From Candidatus Sericytochromatia bacterium (lineage in GTDB: Bacteria > Cyanobacteriota > Sericytochromatia > UBA7694), in the NCBI GenBank assembly GCA_018780035.1, contig JADMKE010000016.1, positions 434,001 through 498,000 of the forward strand: 64,000 nt of DNA, read 5' to 3'. Every line of letters starts with the position of its first letter. Position 1 is the stretch's first letter. Both the position numbers and the translations under genes were made by a program. The notes beneath the pieces were generated by a model. The model was not told the origin of the DNA, made no database searches, and saw only the letters and a list, made by a program, of their open reading frames with translations. Of this stretch, positions 8,585 through 16,988 are shown in pieces.

Positions 8585-9478
8585 ATGCCAATACCACCAG
8601 CGCCTCCCCGTTTTTTACCGCTGAGCATTCGTGTTCGTCTGCTCTGGGGGGACTTTTTGCACCAATTTGGCTGGTGGTGTCTCAGTGCTTCGCTGATCAT
8701 GATCTTGGTCTGTCTGCGCGCTCCCGATTGGGAGGAATTCCAGATGACCCCTGAAAATATGCAAACAGTCACGGCCCGGATTATTTCGGTTAAACCCTAT
8801 TCCAGCACCAAACATGGCAGTGGCTTTACCTATGTCTATCGCTTTGAATCCCAAAGTGGAGGGGAGCGGGTCGAGGCCACTGTCTCTCTGGGGGGCGAAC
8901 AACGATACAAACAGGGAGGCACAGCCCAAGTTGAATATCTGCGCGAAAATCCTTTGCGTTCGCGCTTGCCAGAGGAGCGCTCAACCATTTGGATTTGGGT
9001 CAGCCTGTCTGCCCTGGGGGGATTGCTGTTTTTGGCTTTGGCCTTGTTTTCGCTCTTTTGTCTGGTGATCAGCTGGCATGATGGGCAATACCGGATTCGT
9101 CTTCTGCAGTTGGGTCTCTTGCAGGTCCTGGAGGAGGTGGATTTTCACTGGCCCGAGCCACGGGGACCCGCAGGCCATGTCAGCTACCGTTTCACCCCAT
9201 TCAATGCCGAACAGCCGATCTCACGGCGAGAAGTCCTGGACCATTCAGTGCTGAACAAAATTTCCCCGGATGCTGCTTGCCATGTGATTTATTTAGCTGA
9301 AGAACCCGAAAAAGCCCAAATTTGGGAGTTGTGGGGCCATTGGCTCAAGCAAGACAGCAATGGCGCGTTTAGGGGTCACATGGCGTATTTTCTCTATTTG
9401 CTCACTCCACCAGTGGCCCTTGCGCTGTTTTTGCTCTTGTATTTTTTTCAAGATACGCCCGCTTCCCGTTTCTTTTGA
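8585..9478 (+). CDS. DUF3592-like integral membrane protein
   Basis: 297 aa. One membrane segment near the N-terminus (about 28-44), an extracytoplasmic beta-rich domain (about 60-125) of the kind seen in DUF3592 proteins (ARIISVKPYSS, then Y-FES, then VEYLRENPLRSRL), a second long membrane segment (about 138-162), a soluble domain, and a third segment near the C-terminus (about 268-288). The role of the DUF3592 family is unknown. A possible -10 TATGAT lies near 8560. No good Shine-Dalgarno is visible, so the start is only fair. Convergent with the metallopeptidase gene 15 bp downstream. Confidence 0.65.
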   Translation: MPIPPAPPRFLPLSIRVRLLWGDFLHQFGWWCLSASLIMILVCLRAPDWEEFQMTPENMQTVTARIISVKPYSSTKHGSGFTYVYRFESQSGGERVEATVSLGGEQRYKQGGTAQVEYLRENPLRSRLPEERSTIWIWVSLSALGGLLFLALALFSLFCLVISWHDGQYRIRLLQLGLLQVLEEVDFHWPEPRGPAGHVSYRFTPFNAEQPISRREVLDHSVLNKISPDAACHVIYLAEEPEKAQIWELWGHWLKQDSNGAFRGHMAYFLYLLTPPVALALFLLLYFFQDTPASRFF

Positions 9479-9493
9479 GGCAGGCCTGCTCTG

Positions 9494-10519
9494 CTAACGC
9501 GCACCGCTCACAGGGTATTTGAGTGGTCCAAAATCTTCCGCTTTTTTGACCAGATAGGGACCTGTATTGACCCAGCCACTTAAGAGCTTTTGAGCATCTT
9601 GCGGGGTCCAGCGCTTGAGAAAAATTTTCCAGTCGGCCACTTGTAGATCTTCGTGATCGAGGGCAAAGCCAAAGGCCTGCCAAATAAAGTCGGACCCAAA
9701 GAGTTCATGGTGGAGCAGCCAATACTCCATGGCTTTGCCCTGGGGCAATTCATCGTATTTTTCCAACAATAAATCGTCTTCTGTGCCGCGAACTTCCTGC
9801 CAATCACGCAGAAATGCAGGCAGGGTCTCATCTCCGACAAAAGGGAATTTGTTTTTTTGCATGATCAGCCAAGAGAGATAATTGGCCTGTCCTTCACGCA
9901 CCCAAGCGGGCTCGGTGCCCGCATTCCAAATGTGTACGACTTCGTGAACGAGGGTCCAGGGCGTGCCTTTGGGGGGTGAGACCAAATGCATGCCTGCGCC
10001 ACTGGCCAGGCCCAATAAGCCTCCCATATCCGCTTTTTCTTCGATGGGATAAGGGTTTTGGCCCGGATAGGCCCGGCCACTGAGGCTTTCGAGATCTTGA
10101 ATGGATTTTGCTGCATAATTCAGGATTTGCTCAGCCCAGGCTTTGTGGGGCTTAAAATAGATCATTTCCAATGTGAGGGTCTGTGCTTTGAGCTTGACCT
10201 GTTTGAGGAGACGGGTTTGATTCGGCTGTAGAACTTTGTCTTGCCAGATATACCAGTGGGGCGCGACATAGACCCAGTATCCCCGCGTGGGCACGGCGCT
10301 GCCACAATAATCTCCATCCGCCTCATGGTAGAGTCCATAGTCGCGGTAGCTGCCGTTATCAGCCAGATCTTCGGGACAGCTGATTTTTTTGAGCAGGGTT
10401 TGGTATTGGCCATTGGCCGAAGGAGAAGTTTGGGCCAAGGTGATTGGGCTCAGGGGGAGCAACCAGAGCAAAACCAGCAACATCAGGACTTGAAGGTGTT
10501 TAAATGACTGGTTTTTCAT
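9494..10519 (-). CDS. Secreted zinc metallopeptidase (peptidase MA-like gluzincin)
   Basis: 341 aa. Signal peptide at residues 1-29 (MLLVLLWLLPLSPITLAQ). The catalytic region reads TLVHEVVHIW, an HExxH zinc motif, followed 12 residues later by VREGQANYLSWL, in which Glu is the likely third zinc ligand; this WxxEG-x-A-x-YL pattern is typical of the peptidase MA-like family. It therefore probably acts in the periplasm or outside. Its start overlaps the upstream lipoprotein stop by 4 bp (ATGA), so the two are translationally coupled, in an operon led by the XRE/TPR regulator. Substrate unknown. Confidence 0.75.
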   Translation of the reverse strand: MKNQSFKHLQVLMLLVLLWLLPLSPITLAQTSPSANGQYQTLLKKISCPEDLADNGSYRDYGLYHEADGDYCGSAVPTRGYWVYVAPHWYIWQDKVLQPNQTRLLKQVKLKAQTLTLEMIYFKPHKAWAEQILNYAAKSIQDLESLSGRAYPGQNPYPIEEKADMGGLLGLASGAGMHLVSPPKGTPWTLVHEVVHIWNAGTEPAWVREGQANYLSWLIMQKNKFPFVGDETLPAFLRDWQEVRGTEDDLLLEKYDELPQGKAMEYWLLHHELFGSDFIWQAFGFALDHEDLQVADWKIFLKRWTPQDAQKLLSGWVNTGPYLVKKAEDFGPLKYPVSGAR

Positions 10520-11187
10520 GGCAACATTCCCGGCATGGTTTCGAGTTTTTTAACGGTTTGATCGAGCAGGGTGGCGACCTCTGGCATGGTTTCGAGTGGG
10601 GCTTTTAAGCCTGCGTTAAAATACGGCATCATGCTGTTTTTGAGAGCATCAACCAAAGGCCGTGTGTCGTTTTGACTGAGCCGGGCCGGAGAGAGTTGCA
10701 TGACCTGGCTGTTCATGTCGCGGGCCTGATCGAGCAAGGCCACAATGGCGGTTGAGGTCAGGGTCATTTCCATGGTTTGAGGTGCTGTCGCGGCTGTTGA
10801 GGGCAGATACAGACATTTAAAGACCAAATGGGGATTGGCCAGGGCTCTGGCTTCCATGCGCAAGGGAGAGCTGCTTGTTTGCCATTCTAGATTTTCCAGC
10901 TTGAACTGCCCTTGAGGGTTGCTTTGGGTTTTCCAGGTTTTGGCTGGCGTAATGGCCTGAATTTCAAAGCGCAGATCATTGAGCGGCGTGGCCTCTTGCG
11001 GCCAGACGACAATGCCCGTGAGGGTGCTGCCTTTGGTGCGGGGGCTGATCTGGCTTTGGCCAGTGGTTTGATTCTGGCTGGGGTTGGGTGGATCCGAATG
11101 GGTGTTAACCAAGCCAGAAAGCCCTGATTGACAGGCGCTTAAGACAAAAAAACAGATACCCAAACTCAGTTTGAAAGCGAATTGCAT
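10516..11187 (-). CDS. Lipoprotein with carboxypeptidase-regulatory-like domain
   Basis: 223 aa. Lipoprotein signal (KLSLGICFFVLSACQSG; lipobox LSAC, Cys at about 19), then a disordered Gln/Ser/Pro segment, then GSTLTGIVVWP and NPQGQFKLENL, a beta-sandwich pattern resembling carboxypeptidase regulatory-like or DUF4198-type domains, and a helical C-terminal third. Middle gene of a three-gene operon: its start overlaps the XRE/TPR regulator gene by 22 bp and its end overlaps the metallopeptidase start by 4 bp. It may anchor or assist the peptidase; this is inference from gene order. Confidence 0.65.
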   Translation of the reverse strand: MQFAFKLSLGICFFVLSACQSGLSGLVNTHSDPPNPSQNQTTGQSQISPRTKGSTLTGIVVWPQEATPLNDLRFEIQAITPAKTWKTQSNPQGQFKLENLEWQTSSSPLRMEARALANPHLVFKCLYLPSTAATAPQTMEMTLTSTAIVALLDQARDMNSQVMQLSPARLSQNDTRPLVDALKNSMMPYFNAGLKAPLETMPEVATLLDQTVKKLETMPGMLP

Positions 11188-12329
11188 TGAAGAACCTCCT
11201 CAAATTCCTGCGCACAGGCCTGGGCCAGAGGGGCCAGGTCTTTTGTTTGATCCCGTTTGGCCTGGATACGGGCTGCCGGGTCGAGCTGAACGGCTTGTTT
11301 TAGGCTGAGCAGCCCGCGTTCGCGTTGATGGGGATCTTGCGCAAAGTGGTAAAACAGGCTGTGATAACAGGCCTGAATATAGTGTAATAGCCAATCATCG
11401 GGGCTGTTGAGACTTAAAATATCCAGAACCAGACCTGCCATTTCAAATTGCTGGGTTTTGCTATACGCCAAAGCCAAAAACGCCGCACTTTCACTTAAAA
11501 TATCCGCTGAGAGTTGTTGTTTGGCTGGGTGAGAAAGCACAGAACGAAAGCGTTGGATGCAGCCTTGCCAATGGCGAAGGGTCTCTTCGGGGGGCGAGAC
11601 CTCTGCCAAATTAAAATGCACCCGCCCCGCTTCGTCGAGTAAATAGAGGTGCTGGGGTTCTTGCTCCAATCCCTGTTCAAACTCTTGCAGGGCCTGGGCA
11701 TAGCGCTGATAAGCCGCTTGCGGTTGTGGGGGTTCTGCAAAACTGGCTTGATCGCCCCACAAAAAGAACATCACACCCAAATTGAGGCGCAAATCGACCT
11801 CGGTCAGCCCACGTTCTTGTTCGCCTGAAGAGAGATGGGCGTGTTGCAGGGCTGTCTTTTGTAATAAAATGGCCTGCTCAAAATGGTTTTGGGCCAATTC
11901 GAGGTGGGCCAGTAGGGTTTGCATTTGTGCCGGTTTCTGAAATTTTTGAAAGCCCTGTTCGATATTCTGCTGGGCCCGCTCATAAGAGCCCTGCCGGATC
12001 AATTGCAGGGTGTATTGCAAAAAACTGTAAAAATCTTTGCGCAGGGATTTGCCACTGGCATTTTGGTTGGTTTTTAAATCAGCGGGATTTTCAAGGGTAA
12101 AACCAGCCATAAGCAGCAGTTCTTCGCGCACTGTATCCGCCCCCAAAACCTCCGCCAGCCGCAAAACCACCTCCCGAGAGGGGTGGCGAATACCCGTTTC
12201 CAAAAACGAAATATATGATTTGGAAAGCTGGCTCAAACGGCTCAGATCGATTTGAGTCAGTCCTTGGGCTTTGCGCAAAAACTGTAATTTTTCGCCAAAG
12301 GCATGAGAGGTGAATGAAGTGGCTGACAT
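11166..12329 (-). CDS. XRE-family regulator with TPR-like C-terminal domain
   Basis: 387 aa. Residues 12-66 form a classical Cro/C1 helix-turn-helix (GEKLQFLRKAQGLTQIDLSR then SKSYISFLETG). The remaining 300 residues are helical repeats of TPR character (for example SYERAQQNIEQGFQKF, and YQRYAQALQEFEQGL). HTH plus TPR is the layout of RRNPP peptide-sensing regulators, but TPR-XRE proteins of other kinds exist. First gene of an overlapping operon with a lipoprotein and a secreted metallopeptidase, so it probably controls them. A minus-strand TATAAT (12337-12342) lies only 7 nt before the ATG, which suggests a leaderless transcript. Confidence 0.75.
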   Translation of the reverse strand: MSATSFTSHAFGEKLQFLRKAQGLTQIDLSRLSQLSKSYISFLETGIRHPSREVVLRLAEVLGADTVREELLLMAGFTLENPADLKTNQNASGKSLRKDFYSFLQYTLQLIRQGSYERAQQNIEQGFQKFQKPAQMQTLLAHLELAQNHFEQAILLQKTALQHAHLSSGEQERGLTEVDLRLNLGVMFFLWGDQASFAEPPQPQAAYQRYAQALQEFEQGLEQEPQHLYLLDEAGRVHFNLAEVSPPEETLRHWQGCIQRFRSVLSHPAKQQLSADILSESAAFLALAYSKTQQFEMAGLVLDILSLNSPDDWLLHYIQACYHSLFYHFAQDPHQRERGLLSLKQAVQLDPAARIQAKRDQTKDLAPLAQACAQEFEEVLQCNSLSN

Positions 12330-12336
12330 AAGCTAA

Positions 12337-12342
12337 ATTATA
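12337..12342 (-). promoter_or_regulatory. -10 box 7 nt before the XRE/TPR gene start
   Basis: TATAAT on the minus strand ends 7 nt from the start codon at 12329. The mRNA would begin at or next to the ATG. No good -35 is visible. Confidence 0.45.
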
Positions 12343-12454
12343 CAATATGTGAGCAAGAAATAAACTATATTACATATTGAGTATTATCTGTTTGACAAAA
12401 TGTAAGAATAGTTTTAAACTCGGAAAGTGTCCAATTCCATTTAGGAGATTCCCA

Positions 12455-13447
12455 ATGCTAAAATCGCTGAAATTTTTGGCTGCCTCTACTTTCTTGCTGG
12501 TTGCCTGTAATCCCTTGCCCAATTTACCGCCCGTGGCTATGAGTGGGATTCCGATGAGCCCGATGGCTGAATCCATGAAACAAATGATGCCCCATGACCC
12601 CAATACTGCCGGTGTGGTCAGTGTGGATCGCTTTCAGGATGGCTTTGCCACTTTGTTTAAACGTTCAGGTCCGGCTTTTGACCCCGTCAATGTTTCCAAG
12701 GTGGTTCCAGCTCCCAATGCGCCTATTGACATGGATAAATACTTTCTGGTGAGTTCACTGGGCCCCCGTGGCGAAAAAGTCACTTATTATGCTCTGGACG
12801 TGGTTTCTGATCAGCCTGCAGAAGGGTGGGTCTTTGTCTCCGAGCAAGGACAGCCTGTTGCTGGGCAATTGCCAATTATTGATCTCTTGCCAGGTGAAAA
12901 AGGCTATAACGATTTCTTCCGCATCACCGAGGTGGTGGTCAAAGCGGGGTATATTCCTAACAGTTTGGCCTCTGCTGCCGATGTCAAAGCGGCGATGGTG
13001 GCCGGGCAGGTCTCTCTGCGTATGACCGACCGCATTGCCAATTGGGCTGTCGTGCCCCAGGGCAGCAAAGCTGAAATGACTTTTGCGGGTCAACCTGTCA
13101 GTGGCTACCAAGCCTGGTACAAAGGCCAAGTGGCTCCCTATCTGCGTTTTGATACCAATCTCAAGGCCACGCCTGCAGGCAAAGTGCCCTCTTCGCCGAT
13201 TGTGGTGATCTTTAAAAATGGCAAAGATCCTGCGATGGGATTTCAAAGTGAAGCCAGCGGGAGAACCCACAACGTTATTGCAACCTTGCCTGGAGAAACC
13301 GCTTATTCTTCGCTCTGGCTGCATGATTTCCAAGGCAAATTGGAAGGCTTTGAAATGGTCAAAGATCTGGCGACAGCAACTGCTAACCGTGGTGCGGATT
13401 TACCAGACATTTTGGTCAATTGCCCTGTGGTCGGCCCGATTCAATAA
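12455..13447 (+). CDS. Lipoprotein of unknown function
   Basis: 330 aa. Signal peptide with lipobox (KFLAASTFLLVACNPLP, Cys about residue 17). The mature part is beta-rich and rich in Gly/Pro/Val with no catalytic motif I recognise. The ATG at 12455 is preceded by AGGAG at 12443-12447; a longer frame from 12377 would bury the signal peptide. Divergent from the XRE/TPR gene. A hairpin terminator follows. Confidence 0.65.
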   Translation: MLKSLKFLAASTFLLVACNPLPNLPPVAMSGIPMSPMAESMKQMMPHDPNTAGVVSVDRFQDGFATLFKRSGPAFDPVNVSKVVPAPNAPIDMDKYFLVSSLGPRGEKVTYYALDVVSDQPAEGWVFVSEQGQPVAGQLPIIDLLPGEKGYNDFFRITEVVVKAGYIPNSLASAADVKAAMVAGQVSLRMTDRIANWAVVPQGSKAEMTFAGQPVSGYQAWYKGQVAPYLRFDTNLKATPAGKVPSSPIVVIFKNGKDPAMGFQSEASGRTHNVIATLPGETAYSSLWLHDFQGKLEGFEMVKDLATATANRGADLPDILVNCPVVGPIQ

Positions 13448-13481
13448 GCTCTATTTTTTCTGAATCCATGTTCGTTCAAGT

Positions 13482-13515
13482 GCCGATGCTGTTGCCAACA
13501 GGTCGGCCTTTTTTG
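13482..13515 (+). terminator. Probable intrinsic terminator
   Basis: Hairpin GCCGA-TG-CTGTT / AACAG-GT-CGGC with the GCC loop and a small internal mismatch, followed by CTTTTTTG. It lies between two lipoprotein genes on the same strand. Confidence 0.75.
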
Positions 13516-13559
13516 TTTTCAGTGGTCCTTCAATGTCCATCAAACAAAGGATGTATCAA

Positions 13560-14126
13560 ATGTTGAATCGCTTGTATCTGCTCCCGCTTTTGTTTTGCCT
13601 CTCGGCCTGTGGAGCCACGTCAGAAGTGGCCATCAACGAACCTTTGCCCACGGCTCGCCCATTGGCGACGGAAATGCCCAACCCCATGGCCCAACCTGCT
13701 GTCAAAGATTCTCCCAGCCCCCTGGCTTCAAGCCCTCTGGTCAGTTCCTCCCCCTTGTCTGAGCGTTCTCCAAGTCCTGTGCCCTCTGTGGCTCCGCTGG
13801 TTTTGAAACAAGGCGCTTTCCGCAATGGCTTTCACAAAGTTTCAGGGCAAGCTCAGCTGGTTCAGCTTGAAGGCCGATCTGTGTTGCGACTCGAAAATTT
13901 TTATACCGAAAATGGTCCCGATCTCTATGTCTATTTGGTTCGCAACGAGACCGGCACACCCCGCAATGAGCAAGACCAAATCAATCTGGGCAAATTGCGC
14001 AGCACCACCGGCAGTTTTAATATGGATATTCCCGCGGGGGTGGATTTAAGTGGGGTTCAGTCAGCCACCATTTGGTGCCAGGCTTTTCGGGTTAACTTTG
14101 GCTTTGCGCGTTTTCAAGCACCTTAA
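13560..14126 (+). CDS. DM13-domain lipoprotein
   Basis: 188 aa. Lipoprotein signal (LYLLPLLFCLSACGA), a Pro/Ser-rich tether (about residues 20-85), then a DM13 domain: GAFRNGFHKVSGQAQLV, NGPDLYVYLVRNE, LGKLRSTTGSFN and the Cys-bearing end SATIWCQAF. DM13 domains are thought to be redox- or electron-transfer-related, with the conserved Cys at the core; this is family knowledge, not shown here. ATG at 13560 was chosen for the AAAGGA 9 nt upstream; ATGs at 13533 and 13551 are also in frame. Its end overlaps the convergent gene by 4 bp. Confidence 0.82.
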   Translation: MLNRLYLLPLLFCLSACGATSEVAINEPLPTARPLATEMPNPMAQPAVKDSPSPLASSPLVSSSPLSERSPSPVPSVAPLVLKQGAFRNGFHKVSGQAQLVQLEGRSVLRLENFYTENGPDLYVYLVRNETGTPRNEQDQINLGKLRSTTGSFNMDIPAGVDLSGVQSATIWCQAFRVNFGFARFQAP

Positions 14127-14689
14127 GGCAAATAGCGCAGTCCCTGCACGATTTTGCTGACTTCGACCCGTGAGGGAGGGGGCGATTCGTCAGCCAATTC
14201 TCCGTTGCCAGTCACCAGCGAAAAATAGAGTGGGCCTTTGCCGACCCAGTCACTCAGGTAATAGCCCTGTTTCAGATCCGCAAACAGGCCACCGGGTTTA
14301 AAATATTCGATCGTAATTTTGCCCAATTGGGGGTGAGAAACCGAAAAATGTTCGTCCCCACCGGGGCCTCCAAAACCACCGGTTGAGCCCCGCAGGGTGA
14401 ACATGCTGTTTTGACCTTCGCAGAAACAGCGGTAACGCAGTTCGTAACCGGGCCCGCCACCGGGGCCGGGGTGGGTGTATTGCAAATAAAGCCCATCCAA
14501 TTCGTAGCCTTTGGGCACATAGCCGGGTACCAGCACGGGGCTCCCGAGGGCCTTGAGCAGGCGAACCTGGGGGGCGATCAATTGGTGTACTGATGGGGGG
14601 GCAGGTTTGGCTGCTTGACTTGGCGGGGCATTCAGGCTGAAAAAGCAGAGCAATAGAGCAGGGGCCAGAGAGCGTTTTAAACGGAGCAT
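14123..14689 (-). CDS. Secreted DUF4367-like protein
   Basis: 188 aa. Sec signal peptide (LAPALLLCFFSLNAPPSQA), then a small domain beginning LGSPVLVPGYVPKGYELDG, the opening usually found in DUF4367/DUF4245-type domains, followed by Gly-rich loops (GPGGGPGYE, GFGGPGGDE) and a beta-rich C-terminus. Two Cys (CFC) could form a disulfide or bind metal. Function unknown. Confidence 0.55.
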   Translation of the reverse strand: MLRLKRSLAPALLLCFFSLNAPPSQAAKPAPPSVHQLIAPQVRLLKALGSPVLVPGYVPKGYELDGLYLQYTHPGPGGGPGYELRYRCFCEGQNSMFTLRGSTGGFGGPGGDEHFSVSHPQLGKITIEYFKPGGLFADLKQGYYLSDWVGKGPLYFSLVTGNGELADESPPPSRVEVSKIVQGLRYLP

Positions 14690-14847
14690 GGGCAGATATC
14701 CTCACTTTTGAGCCAGAGACGAAACCCACTGGGTTTGAGTTCCTGCTCGCCAGTATAGGCAGCACTTAAACAGAATGCAAGTTCTCCCCTTGGTGCCCTG
14801 ACGGGCAAAGGGTATGATGGAGGCAGGAAACGCAGAAACAAAATAAG

Positions 14848-15543
14848 ATGACCACCCCCAACCGCTACACCAATGGCCATTACCTGGCCGAAAACCCCAC
14901 CTGGCATGCCGAAGACTCCCCCTGGAAAGCCGCCCAGATTGCCAAATTATTGGACAAACACAGACTCAATCCCCAGCGCATTGTCGAAGTGGGCTGTGGG
15001 GCTGGTGAAGTGCTTATGCAATTGCAAAAACGCTTTCCCCAGGCAGAATTCACAGGGTGGGAGATCTCCCCCCAGGCCTTGGCCTTGGCCCAAACCCGTG
15101 TCCAGCCAGGGCTGTCGTTTTGCCAAGGCGACTTTATCAGCGCAGGCGAAGCGGGGAATGATTTGTTGCTGGTATTGGATGTCTTTGAACATGTCGAAGA
15201 TTATTTTGCCTTTTTGCGCGGCCTCAAAGGCAAAGCCACATATACCCTCTTTCATATCCCACTGGATCTCTCTGCCCAGGCTGTTTTGCGGGGGCTCTTG
15301 CTCTCCTGGCGCAATCAGATTGGGCATTTGCACTATTTTACCCGTGAGTTGGCGCTGGCCGCCCTGCAAGAAACGGGCTTTGAGGTGCTTGACGCTGTTT
15401 ATACGACCTATGCCATAGATCGCCCTGCGCCTACGTTGAAGGCCCGTTTGGGGCGCTGGCCCCGGCGGTTGGCCTTTGCCCTGCAACCCGATCTGGCGGC
15501 CAAAACCCTGGGTGGTTTTTGTCTTTTGGTTTTGGCGCGCTGA
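14848..15543 (+). CDS. Class I SAM-dependent methyltransferase
   Basis: 231 aa, cytoplasmic. Motif I is clear: RIVEVGCGAGEVLMQL (about residues 48-63); then EFTGWEISPQAL (acidic residue binding the SAM ribose), FCQGDF, and LLLVLDVFEHVEDY (motif IV). The C-terminus (after about 180) is basic and hydrophobic. The layout fits methyltransferase type 11/12 proteins acting on small molecules or lipids; the substrate is not evident. Confidence 0.8.
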   Translation: MTTPNRYTNGHYLAENPTWHAEDSPWKAAQIAKLLDKHRLNPQRIVEVGCGAGEVLMQLQKRFPQAEFTGWEISPQALALAQTRVQPGLSFCQGDFISAGEAGNDLLLVLDVFEHVEDYFAFLRGLKGKATYTLFHIPLDLSAQAVLRGLLLSWRNQIGHLHYFTRELALAALQETGFEVLDAVYTTYAIDRPAPTLKARLGRWPRRLAFALQPDLAAKTLGGFCLLVLAR

Positions 15544-15571
15544 GAGCCTTGCTCCAGAGTCCGCAAAGAGA

Positions 15572-16294
15572 TTAAGGCAATTGGCGATTTTCCAACTCGG
15601 CAAAGGTGAGCGTGAGGGTTTTTAGCAAGGCCGCACGGGCCATGGGTTCTTTGCGGGCCCAGGCGGGAATCTCCAGGGCCAGTACGGGCTGAACTTTCTG
15701 AAATACGCCCCATTTTTTTGCGCCACTGTGGTTAAAATGCAAGGGATCCAGATCTTGCATGGCTATTTTAAGTCGGGGAGAGAGTCCCGTTTGTTTTAAT
15801 GCGGCCATGAAAATGACTTTGATGGTTTGGGCCTGTGTAGGGGTGAGGCCCACAGTTGCAATTTCAATCTGGCCCTGGCTCTCGGCACGCGCATTGCCAT
15901 GTAATTCGATATACAGTTTGAACCTGTCCCGTTTGAGAGCGAGCAAATGGCTTTGGTAACATTCAAACACCTCTTTGGCCCGTGGTGTATGGCTTTCTTG
16001 CTCACTGGGCAAATGCACCCCTTCGGTGGGGCGGTTGACATTGATCGGTTGCTTTTCTGTGCGTTGACCCCGGGCGATCAAACAATTCCACTTGAGGGCT
16101 TGGCAGAGTTGGCTGGCCAGCAGACCGGTGTGTTTGTCAAAAATGCCGTGGGGGGCCGCCAAGATATAGGGGCTGCTCTCAGGCAAAACTTCGATGCTGC
16201 CATATTTTGCGGCAGTCTGACAGGCCTCTGATTCCGCCCTGAGTGGGGGTTGCAACAGAAAAAACGCGAGTAAAAACAGAAGAAGATAACGCAT
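15572..16294 (-). CDS. Secreted protein resembling N-formylglutamate amidohydrolase
   Basis: 240 aa. Signal peptide (LLLFLLAFFLLQPPLRAES). Motifs reminiscent of the N-formylglutamate amidohydrolase/zinc carboxypeptidase-like fold: ILAAPHGIFDKHTG (His of the first zinc site), INVNRPTEG, and LYIELHGNA (DLHG-like second site). The family is usually cytosolic; here a Sec signal puts it in the periplasm, where a peptidoglycan or peptide amide substrate is possible. The assignment rests on a few motifs only. Confidence 0.5.
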   Translation of the reverse strand: MRYLLLFLLAFFLLQPPLRAESEACQTAAKYGSIEVLPESSPYILAAPHGIFDKHTGLLASQLCQALKWNCLIARGQRTEKQPINVNRPTEGVHLPSEQESHTPRAKEVFECYQSHLLALKRDRFKLYIELHGNARAESQGQIEIATVGLTPTQAQTIKVIFMAALKQTGLSPRLKIAMQDLDPLHFNHSGAKKWGVFQKVQPVLALEIPAWARKEPMARAALLKTLTLTFAELENRQLP

Positions 16295-16338
16295 CTTAGA
16301 GATCTTAACAGAGTCTTGCTTCAGGTTAAACTGGGGAT

Positions 16339-16932
16339 ATGAATCCTTTGCTCTATTTAATTGCCTATAAACCCTTCAATGTTTTGACTCAGTTCAGCGG
16401 CGAAAAGCCAGCTGAGACCCTTCAGGTGCTGCAATACGACTTTCCCAAAGATGTGTACCCCGTCGGGCGTTTGGATAAAGACAGCGAAGGACTGCTGCTC
16501 TTGACCAATGACAAGCGCCTCAATCACCGTCTGCTTGATCCCAAATTCAAACACGAACGGGAGTATTGGGCCCAGGTCGAAAACATTCCCAGCCCAGAGT
16601 CTTTGCAACGTCTGAGTATGGGCCTGATGCTCAAAGATGGCCCAACTTTGCCAGCCCGAGCCCAGCTCTTGACGGCAGAACCCGATCTGCCTCCCCGCAA
16701 TCCGCCGATCCGCTACCGGGCCGCGATCCCCACAGCCTGGATCTGTTTGAGCCTGACCGAGGGCCGCAATCGCCAGGTGCGGCGCATGACTGCTGCCGTG
16801 GGCTTTCCGACTTTGCGCTTGGTGCGCTGGCGGATCGAAAATTTGACTTTGGCCGGTTTGAATCCGAGTCAGGTGCGGACTTTGACAGAATCTGAGCGCC
16901 AAACGCTGCTCAAAAGACTGAAGTTGACCTGA
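16339..16932 (+). CDS. RsuA/RluE-family 23S rRNA pseudouridine synthase
   Basis: 197 aa. Converts uridine to pseudouridine in rRNA. The catalytic loop is visible as GRLDKDSEGLLLLTND (about residues 42-57; Asp is the nucleophile), with FKHEREYWAQV and EGRNRQVRRMTAAVGFPTLRLVR (split across about residues 138-160) as further family motifs. It lacks the N-terminal S4 RNA-binding domain, as RluE (23S U2457) does, so RluE is the nearest named type. Confidence 0.88.
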   Translation: MNPLLYLIAYKPFNVLTQFSGEKPAETLQVLQYDFPKDVYPVGRLDKDSEGLLLLTNDKRLNHRLLDPKFKHEREYWAQVENIPSPESLQRLSMGLMLKDGPTLPARAQLLTAEPDLPPRNPPIRYRAAIPTAWICLSLTEGRNRQVRRMTAAVGFPTLRLVRWRIENLTLAGLNPSQVRTLTESERQTLLKRLKLT

Positions 16933-16988
16933 ACTCTCCCCTCACTTCTGGCTTATAATACAGGTAAGATTCTTCCAGACAGGTAGCC

